A stretch of 14,458 nt of DNA from Funneliformis mosseae (lineage: Eukaryota; Glomeromycota; Glomeromycetes; Glomerales; Glomeraceae): positions 1 through 14,458 of the forward strand of contig CAJVPP010002544.1 in the NCBI GenBank assembly GCA_910592005.1, read 5' to 3'. A program made the position numbers and the translations under genes. The notes beneath the pieces were generated by a model, which did no database searches, was not told the DNA's origin, and saw only the letters and a program-made list of their open reading frames with translations. Of the stretch, positions 1 through 8,810 are shown piece by piece; within the stretch, counting starts at the first letter, position 1, and each line of letters begins with the position of its first letter.

Positions 1-2365
1 AACTATAATTGATCAGCTATTAAATAAAAAAAAATCAGATGATTTTTATTGAAAATTAGTAAACATTTATATAACTTAAAGATCTTTAATTTTATTATAA
101 ATTATTAAGTAAAATTTATAAAATCCGGTAATTTATTGTAAGGTAGTGTATCAGCAAAGCTATATAGTTGTTAGAGATACAACTTAATATAACATATTAA
201 AATGGTTACAGAATCCCAAATTTTATCTTACTAATAAAAAATATAACTTTGAGAATATCATCAAATTTTCAGACTATATGAAATATAGGAGTAAATTAGT
301 AGAAATAGAAAGAATATGTAATTCATTGCTATCAGAATTATCTATACTATATTTATGAAAAGAATGTTACCATAAATTTCTCAGATTTAGATAATAATAA
401 TGAATAAATATGCTAAATTTTTCAGATTAGTGTCAAGTTATAATGCATATTGGTATGTGTGACATAAATTAATATATTTTTAATTCTCATTAAAATATGT
501 ATAATGTAATAAGTGATATATCACAAATCATCTGTAACTCTGTATGACTGTTTATGCAATACCCTCTTAATCTATCAATCTGTGTAGTAAATTGGTTTTT
601 TCATTCTAAAAAAATTTATTTTTTTGAAAAAGCTGGCATTTATTTATGAGTTTATTTCCTTTAAAGCTATAGACTATTTTTATTAAATTTTGAGTATATT
701 TATATAATGTTACTAGGTTTTTATTACTGAGCAATCAGGTGAGTGAAAAAAGTTTGTATATACATTATTCCTAATGCCTTTGTAAATGTTAAGATCTTTA
801 ATGCACATTCCGCATATCTTTTATAAAATTTTAACGTAAAGTACTTTGCATATTTTCTCTTATCTCTTTTTCAATATGAATGTGAATTTAGAAAAATAAA
901 ATATAAGGTAATGGTAGTATTTAAAGAGGCAATATAGGTAATTTTTAGCTTTTTATCATTTATTTTGCATTATTTCAGTATATTAATGTTATTTTATATT
1001 TTAAACTAACTATATAAATATATCTACTATAATATATAATAAGATTTATAAATTCTTGACAACTGCTGAGAAACGTTAAATAAATACTACATCTATTATT
1101 TATTTTGAAATGAAAGAAAACTTCTGGGTTTCTTAAACAGAATTAAAATCAATAGTGTTTTATATTAATTAGTGGAAGTTTGCTTGGAAAAATGCTTCTT
1201 TATTGAGGTCATAACAGTAGTCGTGAAAAATTCTTAGACAATATTGATAGTATTACATGAATGACCAAAATCTTATGCTATTTCATTGGCATATAAGGCA
1301 TTCTGTTTAAGTAATAAGTCAGCCTTGTCTGAGAATAAGTTCCAATGTAGAAGAGTTATTTTGTTATAAAGAAATATTTGTTTTGTGATTTTATGCTGTT
1401 TTAAAGAAGTGTTGAAAGAATATGTAAAAAGAATATTTTTGAATAAAGTAATGGATAGAGGTAGTCTATAGTATATAGGAAGAATGAATTATTGAAAATG
1501 TTAAATAAGATAAGTTCATATGTTAAGTTTATAGAAACAAAATGTAATCTAAATGAGAATAGCTTAAGGTTGAGGCTGATCTAAAGGTAGCAGGATAAGT
1601 CAAGAGAAAAAGGGTAATGATGTAAATAAAATCTAAGTCAATAATCTAATGAAGAAAGCTTTGTAAAATTCTTTGACATTTAAAACGATAATTTTTTGAG
1701 ATATCAATATTGAAATAATTCATTAAGATAACGTGAAAATTATTTCTGTGACTTTGAATTAAAATATCCATAAATTTCTTTTCTATATCTGAATGAATGT
1801 TTGTCTTTATAGGTAGCAAAAAGGTAAACTTGAATAATAAGTAATTTGACTTTCTTTTATATTAGATATTTACGTATAAAATTTGATCAAAAAAACCCTG
1901 TTGATTAAAAATATGTTTACATAAATCATTTTGAATTATAAGACTAACTCCTTAGCAATTGTGTTTTTTATTTTGTTGTGAAAAAAAATTTATAAAGTTT
2001 GTTATGATTATTATTGTTAAGATGTTTAGCATGATTCTATATAAAGTGTATTTTACTGAGTCTCATAATGTCAAAATTATAAGTTAGTGAAAAAGAATTC
2101 TATTTGTTATAATTTGATATCAGAAGAACAGTTTCTAATATTATGTGTAATGATAGAAAAAAATTTTGAGTTATGATTAAATGCTGGTAAGAATGTGTTT
2201 GAATTATAATTATTATTATTAGTAGTACACAATAACATTGTTCCTATAATATTATATTTTTATTTTAGTTTATCATTTATGGGAGTTAGTTATAGGTGTG
2301 ATTTAGGCAATCGTAGAGATAACTGATTAAAGATATAAACTAAAAGTAAGTATCAGTTCTTATAT
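1..2365 (-). pseudogene. LINE-B ORF2 remnant: endonuclease relic and linker before RT (partial, runs off window)
   Basis: On the minus strand this stretch follows LINE-B ORF1 and holds a badly decayed apurinic-type endonuclease, the enzyme that nicks target DNA to start target-primed reverse transcription. Family motifs can be read in order, in shifting frames: ITHNIRN at 2131-2151, DIMRLSKIHF near 2043-2078 (family form LSETH), VILMNYFNID at 1700-1732 (family form MGDFNI), SYSHLDYIL at 1538-1564 (intact RxDY-type site), and IDYLYPLL at 1441-1472 (SDH site with His changed to Tyr). The stretch from 1440 to 1 on the minus strand contains fragments such as LNNLWYHSFHKY that resemble the linker between endonuclease and RT, but this is weak. 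No RT motif is visible, so the RT should lie before position 1. Stops and frameshifts are everywhere and no product is possible. The endonuclease call is fairly secure; the part below 1440 is an inference from position. Confidence 0.6.
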
Positions 2366-2590
2366 TTAATCCATGTGAGCTAAGAGGATATTACTGTCAT
2401 TTGAATGTGTTAAAATTTTAACATTATTATCTGTGTCTATAGGCTTATACTTTAATATAAAGATTTTTGATTGTAAGTTAGGGTTGATGATTTGGAGTTT
2501 CTTTGATGTTCTGTTGTCCAGTGAGAACCGTTTTATCAATGCCATCATCTGATATTTTTGTAAAAATTCAAGTTTTGAGAAACGATAGTT

Positions 2591-2598
2591 GATATTAC
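2591..2598. repeat. Left target-site duplication of the MITE
   Basis: GATATTAC directly abuts the left terminal repeat and is repeated exactly at 3201-3208. Both copies fall on the same AAT ATC codons of the minus-strand LINE-B ORF1. Confidence 0.8.
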
Positions 2599-3200
2599 TA
2601 GAGTTCTGAATGAATCGAGTCGAGTTGAGTTTAAAGATCAACTCTATTCAACTCTCTTTTTTTGAATTGAGTCAAGTTAAATTTATTTTATAAAATCTTT
2701 CAATTTAATTTGATTCGAGTTATATAAATTTTAAACTTGATTCAATTTAATTCGACTCGATATTAACTCGATTCGATTTTGAAAAAAAAATAATAATAAA
2801 AAATGAAAAGATTGGAAGGGGAAAGCGAACAATTTGGATCATCATTCTTCTTGAATGATTTTTGTATCGTTTAAGTCAAATGATTTCTTATCATTCTTCT
2901 TGAATGATTTTTATGTCGTTCAAGTCAAACGATTCCTTATTGTTCTTCTTGAATGATATTTGTATTGTTTAAGTCGAACGATTCTTTATCATTCTTCTTG
3001 AACAATTTTTTTATCATTCAAGTCAACTTGAGTCAAGTTGAATCAAGTCGAGTTTAAATCAAGTAGAGTTAAATATTTAACTCGACTTAAATTTGGCTTG
3101 ACTCGCAAATCATTAAGTCAAAAAAATATAAACTCAACTTGATTTGAACTCAACTCAGCTTATCTGACTCGTGAGTTAACTTGACTCGTCTAGAACTCTA
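2599..3200. mobile_element. hAT-like MITE, 602 bp, nested in LINE-B ORF1
   Basis: The ends are perfect 9-bp inverted repeats, TAGAGTTCT at 2599-2607 and its complement AGAACTCTA at 3192-3200, followed by looser inverted similarity. The first five bases, TAGAG, fit the YARNG consensus of hAT transposons. The flanks are identical 8-bp copies of GATATTAC, and 8 bp is the hAT target-duplication size. The interior carries no ORF of note. Both subterminal zones are packed with variants of GAGTCGAGTTGAG, as expected for transposase-binding arrays of a non-autonomous element, and the centre is a 49-bp tandem repeat. The LINE-B ORF1 frame is restored when the element and one target copy are removed, so the boundaries are well supported. 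Movement would have needed a transposase encoded elsewhere. Superfamily assignment rests on TSD length and terminus only. Confidence 0.8.
2843..3024. repeat. 49-bp tandem repeat inside the MITE, about 3.7 units
   Basis: Units start at 2843, 2892, 2941 and 2990 with CATTCTTCTTGAATGAT or a close variant. The first three units are exactly 49 bp long and the fourth is partial, merging into the right subterminal GAGTCAAGTT array. Each unit also holds an AATGAT / ATCGTT-type inverted motif around a central AAGTC. The units differ by a few substitutions, so the array is not freshly amplified. Confidence 0.75.
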
Positions 3201-3208
3201 GATATTAC
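3201..3208. repeat. Right target-site duplication of the MITE
   Basis: This is the second exact copy of GATATTAC, directly after the right terminal inverted repeat. With the left copy it gives the 8-bp duplication typical of hAT elements. Confidence 0.8.
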
Positions 3209-3527
3209 CTTGATTACATTTTAGAATTATAACTTCTTCTTTAATATCGTTGAATAAATCAGAGAACACTTTAAATTTATTTTCAAGTTTTTTGACTTTT
3301 TTGTTTAATGTGAAGATAGTTTCGCTAGTATCAGAAAAGGATGCAGATCTATTTTGGGCATTGTTAGAAGGTGATTTATTATTAGTTAGTAGTTTAGTGT
3401 AAGCAGTTTTAACATATATTATATTATTATGATTATTAATTGATATTCGAAAATGTGATGATCTATACTGTTTAGATTTGAAGCATTCGTATAAGGGTTT
3501 ATATAGATTAGTAAAAATTCTCTTAGA

Positions 3528-3569
3528 ATAATCTTTAAATTCGTAATCTGAAGGTTCACATTTTCTATA
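3528..3569 (-). other. Decayed CCHC zinc knuckle in LINE-B ORF1
   Basis: The minus-strand frame reads YRKCEPSDYEFKDY. The spacing is exactly that of a CX2CX4HX4C retroviral-type zinc knuckle, but only the second Cys (3558-3560) survives. The expected first Cys (3567-3569), the His (3543-3545) and the last Cys (3528-3530) are all Tyr. Each change needs one transition (TGT to TAT, or CAC to TAC). The knuckle would bind element RNA; this copy cannot coordinate zinc. Confidence 0.55.
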
Positions 3570-4877
3570 GTGTTTATCTGCAGAATCTATTTAGTATAAT
3601 ACATTTCCTTTGAATTTATGGTATTGAGCAACTGCAGCATCTAAATCTTCGATAGTAACAAAATTAATAAATGTATAAGATCTTAATCAGTATTATTAGT
3701 CTCTTAGAATAAAACATGATTTAGCTTTGATTTGAGTTAAGAAATTATATAATAATCATTGATTAGTATTGAGTGGTAGACCAATAAGTTTGAGCTTGAA
3801 TTGTTATCTTAGTGTTATTTGTATGAGATCAAGATCAGTAAATTCTGCTTTTAAAATGAACTCTAAAAAGAAAATGAACTAAGTATTATTATAAAATTAT
3901 TTGATGACATTCTCACTTTTATAGACAATGAAGGTAATTTGCCAGGGTCCTTTGACGATTAAGAAAAAATGGGTAATCATTTTAAATTTAGCGAAAAAAT
4001 TTTGTATTACTTCAGATTTACTATAAAAAAAAGGAATATCTGATACTTTGATAGTACGACCTTTTTTTGCATCTAATTTTAACTGTTTGGCATTAAGATC
4101 AGTGATTAAAAGATTAGGTTATGTTGTGTTTCTTACACTTTTGTGATAACATATGTGAAGTGGTCTAAACTGCCGAAATAGATGATGAATTTTCTATTTT
4201 TGGAAAGGTAATTAGATTTTTGAAAGCTATTAAAGTTGATAAATAATACATTGATAAAATTGCATTTTTCAGCGATAGATTTTTCTTTTATATCTATCGC
4301 ATTATCAGTGACATAAAATTGAGTGGATGCAGTAATTATGTTGAATTATCAATCAATTACATTCTTATTAGAAGTCGAAGCTTCAGCTTTGTCCATTTCA
4401 TCTAACTAAGTTTGTTTATTTTTCCTTTAGAGATAGAAGAAATGTTTATTAGTTTTGATTCACTAGTATTGTTTATTTGTTTTACATGTATAGAATCTTT
4501 TGTTGTTTAAAGAAGAATAGTTGAATTATTTTTGTAGTGTTAAAAGTTAAAGGAATATTGTTATCTATTTCTATATTTAAAGTTTTAGTTGTACTTTCGT
4601 TAGTACTATTAGAAGGTATTTGGTTATTATTGGTAATAATAAGAATAATATTCTCAATAACTTTGTTAATAATTTTTGAAGAAGAAGTTTTCATATTTTC
4701 TATAATAATTTTTTGTTTTTTGTTGTTTGTCAAGAGAGTTTCTAATAAAGTTTGTTTATTTAACTCTGAAGTAGAGTTTGCAAACTGTTCACTATTATTT
4801 CTTTGTATTATTTATTTATTTTTGTTATAAGGTTGTAAGTTATTTTGAATATAGTTTTTTGTTTTAGTTTCTGGCAT

Positions 4878-5063
4878 GATAGTTACAGATAAGAGTTCTA
4901 CTTGATTGGACTAATAGATAATGAGATATTTTAAGAAGAATGATCAAATATAATTTTATAAATCATTACTAAACAGAGCTGTAATTCCTTAATACAAATT
5001 AGCGATTGACTAGTTAAAATTATAAAAAATGACGAAAACTATCGTAATGATGAAACTGATGAT
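4878..5063. other. Spacer between divergent 5' ends of LINE-B and LINE-A copy 1
   Basis: This AT-rich spacer separates the minus-strand ORF1 start of LINE-B from the first base of the repeat that begins LINE-A copy 1. It should contain the LINE-B 5' UTR and whatever host sequence lay between the two elements. No ORF, RNA gene or clear repeat is seen. A run of short ATGATGAAACTGATGAT-like bases sits at its right end. Confidence 0.4.
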
Positions 5064-5087
5064 AACGCTATTAACGAATTTGAAAAA
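5064..5087 (+). repeat. 24-bp direct repeat, left copy (probable LINE TSD)
   Basis: The repeat starts AACGCTATTAACGAATTTG and ends in five A. It is identical at 12891-12914, right after the A tail. Its first two A could belong to the tail, so 22 bp are unambiguous. The perfect match contrasts with roughly 20% divergence between the two LINE-A copies. Confidence 0.65.
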
Positions 5088-5192
5088 ACTCTTTTCTCGC
5101 TCTCTCTCACAATACCCAAAAAATTAGAAAAAACAAAAATTTTATTTTTCAAAGAAAAATTATTTTTATATTAAAAACTTTATTCATACAAT
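5088..5192 (+). promoter_or_regulatory. LINE-A copy 1 5' UTR, probable internal promoter
   Basis: A pyrimidine-rich block (CTCTTTTCTCGCTCTCTCTC) is followed by ACAATACCCAAAAA and a long A/T-rich leader up to the ORF1 ATG. The same order occurs before ORF1 of copy 2 (12938-13038). LINEs need a promoter in the transcribed 5' end, so this conserved block is the natural candidate. The promoter role is inferred and no core motif is diagnostic. Confidence 0.4.
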
Positions 5193-5796
5193 ATGTCTCT
5201 TGATATTTTTAAAAACCTTTTCACTAAAGAAGTCTTAGACTTTCAAAAACTTAAAAAATTACATTACACCTGAACTTGAAAAAAGAGACTTTGCTATTAT
5301 GGAATTTCTCTCATATGAAACACCAGAAGTTTTTTGGCTAGTTAGAAAACTAAATGAAGAATACCTTAAAGTTTTCCCAGCAGAATGCACTGCTCAAGAA
5401 ACATTTCTTAATAATAATTTTATAGACAACCTTGCGAGATCTTGTGCTTACAATATTCACAAAACTGGAATGAGTGACCATGGAACACATAACATAGAAC
5501 ATATTATCTCAAATACAATCGAGACTGTTCTTCTTGCTAACGAAAATGATAACATTATCTCAACTTTCGACAATGAGAAAATAAACTCAAAAATAGACAC
5601 GCTTAATGATGATGACATGCTTACAGATTCAAATAGTACATGATATAATAATCTTCCTTCGTCATTAATGTTCTCTCAAGTACAACAATCTTCTTCCAAT
5701 AATCACAATAAACAGTTATTTATCAATTACAATAAACCTAATAATAAACAAACTTATGCGTCTATTATACAACAAAACAGTAATAACAATATTTCA

Positions 5797-5843
5797 GACG
5801 CGTCTGTGAAATATAAACACAAAAATAACAATATTGACGCGTC
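5797..5843 (+). promoter_or_regulatory. Two ACGCGT boxes in ORF1 of LINE-A copy 1
   Basis: ACGCGT occurs at 5798-5803, inside the 12-bp palindrome CAGACGCGTCTG, and at 5837-5842. Both are kept at the aligned positions of copy 2. A third aligned site is ATGCGT here (5756-5761) and ACGCGT in copy 2. In fungi ACGCGT is the MCB box bound by MBF for G1/S transcription. They encode DAS peptides, so protein-level constraint is an alternative. A regulatory role is speculative. Confidence 0.25.
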
Positions 5844-5927
5844 CTTACACAACCCAATCAACAACAACAACAAACAAAAACCAAAGTTACACGAAAAGGA
5901 TCTTTGTCATACTTTAAGTAATTCTTC

Positions 5928-5939
5928 TCACGTGACTCA
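5928..5939 (+). promoter_or_regulatory. TCACGTGACTCA composite motif in LINE-A copy 1 ORF1
   Basis: The palindrome TCACGTGA (Cbf1/bHLH-type E-box) overlaps TGACTCA (bZIP, Gcn4/AP-1-type). The same 12 bases occur at 13770-13781 in copy 2. They encode SHVTQ in both copies, so the site may simply reflect coding identity. Confidence 0.2.
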
Positions 5940-6971
5940 ACTTAATACAAAAGAAAATGTTTTCGTGTCAATCTTAGCTTTTACTATGCCAGGTGATACT
6001 AGAATGGACAAATTAAACCTTATATCCTCTATCTTTTCTCAAAAACCTGGATTTGTTAATATTGACTGAAAATTTCACAATGGAAACGCAAATATTTTCA
6101 TAGAATTCAATAATAGAAAACTCTTATTAGATGCTATAGACGATGCCTTGACAAATCACCCTGAGCTTCCATTCAACCTAATAAATGAGACTCCTTTATT
6201 AAATCTCCATCACAACAATCTCACTTACAAACTAAAAACCATCCCTAGCAATATTACTAAAAATTATATAAACAGAGCTCTTTCTTATTTTGGCTCAATC
6301 GCTTTCATCTTGGATCAATACAAAAATCAATACTCCTCTTCACGTGATGTCATCATCACATTTGATAAAGTCAGAAAACCACATCAGTTGAATATGGCTT
6401 GAATGCATAACATAAATGGACAAGTTATCAGATGTACACATATTGATACTTCGTTAGATGAATTAAAAGAAAGGAACCGTTATGTAGCTGGTTTTAAGGG
6501 TTTTATGAATAAAACTACACCAGCTGATGCCTTTCATACTCTTAGAGTCTTTAATGCTAGATCTTGTTATTTTCACAACAACATAGCCTACGCTGCCTTT
6601 GCATCTAAAGAAGATATGAACTCTGCGTGTTCACAAAGAATTATACATAATGGATACAAACTAGATGAAAGACCTAAAGTCCTTAACCATTCTTACACAC
6701 AAGATGAATTAGCACACTCATCTGTTACTACTCATAGGTCCCCTTTTAACAATCACCAAAGAAACAGGTGCCCCTCATTCAATAACAATCTAAATAAAGG
6801 GAAAGGCAAGGATGCTGATTACACAATTCCTACCGCACAATATATTGAAACTCCTCCCAATAGTACTTCTAATCCACTAGACTTAATTTTAGCCAAACTC
6901 CAAGAACTAGACTCAATAAAATCTCATTTGGCAAAATTAGATTCTCAGATCCTCGCTTTTACTAATCATGA

Positions 6972-8210
6972 TGGATCTATAGCTCGTCGCTTATAATATT
7001 CTTCACACTAGGCAAATCACAGTTAACAAGTATTTCTACTGATAACTGGAATACTCACAATACTAATATAGATATTACCTCTTTCTTGAACAATCAAGTT
7101 TCCCAATTCTATAATAATAGACAAAACGAGATTAATAAGATAGATAAAGACCTTATACAATTAGACGACAACAAATGCAACAACATAATCAAAGGAGATA
7201 CAATAACTTTTGCTACACATAATATACGAGATATCAACAACATAACGGATCCAATTAAATCTTCTCAAATAATGGAACATTTTAAACACAATAGTGTTGA
7301 CTTTGTCAGTCTCACAGAAACTCATCACAAATCAGCGATTTTTTACAAACACAAACAGGATCAATAATACACAAGTTTTTGGAACCAACCTGATCCACTA
7401 CAATCTTTTGCAGGGGTGCTTTACTAGTTTCAAAAAAAATGGGACAAATACATTGTTTCCTCATTCACATTAGACTCACGCTTACTCTATGTAGACTTAA
7501 TTTTAAAAGGACACATTAAACTTAGAATAATCAGCTGCTACATGCATGCTAATGTGACTGATGCCAAATATAAACATGATCGTAGACTTCTACAAAGACA
7601 GATTCTCAATATATTAGATGAATGTAACAAACAGCAATACCATACAATTGTAATGGGAGATTTCAATATCAACATAGATAATTACTATGAGCGTTTACAA
7701 CTAAATAAAAATCTTGGATGGCGTTTCAACTTAGTAGAAGGATTTTCGCATAGAAATTATACAGACCTATAGTTATTATGCAATGATGATATCCTTCCAA
7801 CCTTTTTCCCACCAAAAAGCACCAAAAAAAATTATACTCCTAAGAGACTAAATGGCATTTTTTGCTTATCAGGCTTCTTTGCTGACCTTTTTTATTGTGG
7901 AGTTTCAAAACCTCTCATTTATCAATCAGACCACAAGATTGTTACATCATACTTTGCCAACCCTATTAAAAGAAAAGAAGCTCTAGCAAGACGTCATAAA
8001 TCAAAGAGAAAAAAATTCAACTTCACTATAATGATCGCACAGAAATGGAAATTCTTTGCAGAAGCTACAGACATACAATTCAAACAATACAACATGAACA
8101 AATTGCTTTTACTATCCACATCTCACCATAATATGAACCAGATATGGGAATAACTTAGAAATGCCATCTTATCAGCTGCCATCAAATCCATCCCCTATAA
8201 ATGGATTTTT
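6972..8210 (+). pseudogene. LINE-A copy 1 ORF2, endonuclease domain (broken)
   Basis: The N-terminal apurinic-type endonuclease of the ORF2 polyprotein would nick target DNA. The frame opens after TGA 6969-6971 and overlaps the end of ORF1, but no ATG lies in frame, so the true start is unresolved. Motifs: ATHNIRDI (Asn 7221-7223), LTETHH (Glu 7317-7319), VMGDFNINI (Asp 7659-7661), RLNGIF (7845-7862) and SDHKIV (7926-7943). Family members have Asp in RLDxIF; here AAT (7851-7853) gives Asn, which should weaken or abolish catalysis. Stops lie at 7365 (TAA), 7425 (TAG), 7770 (TAG) and 8151 (TAA). The stop at 7425 sits between a missing base near 7417 and an extra A in the A8 run at 7432-7439, which together return to the original frame. 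A basic stretch (ARRHKSKRKK) follows at about 7987-8016. Confidence 0.75.
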
Positions 8211-8810
8211 GTGGATCAAAAAGCTCCTAAACTAAAAGAATTAGTAACTTACTACGATTACATGAAATTAATTAATAAAATAGTAATAAAATTTAGAGCC
8301 GCTAAGGTGAATTTAAGAACTTGGCCTTTAGAAGATGAATGGAATGCTGATTTAGATATTATCAACAAAGTTACTTCCTCTGCTAAACTAACTATGACCC
8401 CTTTACCAAATATACTCACTGATACTAACGTTAAAGAAATTAGAAAATTGTTACTGAAATTTTACCACAATTTAAAAGCGCTTTCTAGAATTGAAGAAAC
8501 TAATATCTCCAACCATAGAATCAAACACTTCATAGATCAACGCTGTTTACAATACGAATCAAATCCAGGTAAAATGATTCAGTCAGCACTAGAAAGATCA
8601 AAGAAAACCATTGTACTGGATCGCCTTATAATTAAGGACATAGATGGAAAGTGAGCATTAATCAACGATCTGCACCTTATCAAAGAACAAGTTAACAAAC
8701 ATTTTCAAAACTTTGCCATTCCTGATTCACCTGTTACTTCTCTATTCGGAAGATGGATCGATCAATACCAACCAAAAGAATACATTGATGAAAGTTGGTT
8801 CTCTAACTTA
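8211..8810 (+). pseudogene. LINE-A copy 1 ORF2, linker between endonuclease and RT
   Basis: Same frame as the endonuclease and RT segments. It encodes a mostly helical-looking, Lys-rich linker with no recognised enzymatic motif (DQKAPKLKELVTYYDYMK to KTIVLDRLIIKDIDGK). It is interrupted by TGA 8652-8654, then continues as ALINDLHLIKEQVNKHFQNF, which resembles the pre-RT segment of related LINEs where the product of one ORF reaches the RT core. The stop is probably a changed Trp, Tyr or similar codon. It is annotated because it carries continuous coding similarity in one frame; it is not an independent gene. Confidence 0.6.

Larger units (their letters stand above)
2366..4877 (-). pseudogene. 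LINE-B ORF1 remnant (RNA-binding, CCHC knuckle type), split by a MITE
   Basis: A minus-strand ORF1 relic starting at ATG 4877 (MPETKTKNYIQNN) and ending at TAA 2366-2368. The N-terminal third (about 4877-4482) is rich in Asn, Ser and Thr. After several frameshifts, RRM-like pieces follow: KGRTIKVSDIPFF near 4050, and RSYTFINFVTIEDLDAAV near 3640-3690, which looks like an RNP1 strand. A CCHC zinc-knuckle relic lies at 3528-3569, then a Lys-rich, coiled-coil-like segment (KKVKKLENKFKVF, near 3290). In LINEs such ORF1 proteins bind the element RNA and form the RNP. A premature stop occurs after 21 residues (4812-4814), with many more later. The gene is interrupted at 2599-3200 by a MITE. Without the insert and one target copy, the frame reads GNINYRFSKLEF straight across. 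ORF2 lies just downstream on the same strand. The family differs from LINE-A, whose ORF1 has no visible knuckle. Confidence 0.65.
5193..6996 (+). pseudogene. LINE-A copy 1 ORF1 (RNA-binding protein), broken
   Basis: This would encode the element's RNA-binding protein of about 600 residues. The start ATG (MSLDIFKNLF) matches copy 2. A one-base insertion in a T/A run at 5250-5258 shifts the frame; from 5263 on everything lies in one frame to TAA 6994-6996. Nonsense codons interrupt it at 5641 (copy 2 has AGA), 6067 (copy 2 has TGG) and 6400 (TGA also in copy 2). Order: conserved N-terminal domain (ETPEVFWLVRKLNEEYLK), a long Asn-rich linker with repeated DAS motifs, an RRM-like domain (FASILAF to NIFIEFNNRK), and a second RRM-like domain (RYVAGFKGFMNKT to CYFHNNIAYAAFAS). 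The tail ends in a Leu-rich heptad-like stretch (LDLILAKLQELDSIKSHLAK). No CCHC knuckle is seen. RRM assignments are by pattern only. Confidence 0.75.

Noticed and set aside
2605..2641. Start of a minus-strand ORF (MIFKLNSTRF) at 2641
   Set aside because: These codons lie inside the MITE. Only the part below 2599 is LINE-B ORF1; the apparent start is made by the insertion.
2843..3024. Possible CRISPR array
   Set aside because: The 49-bp units are contiguous tandem repeats with no unique spacers, inside a eukaryotic DNA transposon.
4537..4830. Plus-strand 97-residue ORF, hydrophobic (possible membrane protein)
   Set aside because: It is the antisense shadow of the Asn/Ile-rich N-terminus of LINE-B ORF1 (4482-4733 minus). 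Its hydrophobicity comes from T-rich codons opposite A-rich ones.
6403..6996. Independent 197-residue gene starting at ATG 6403
   Set aside because: The frame and protein continue directly from upstream ORF1 across TGA 6400, and copy 2 has no ATG there.
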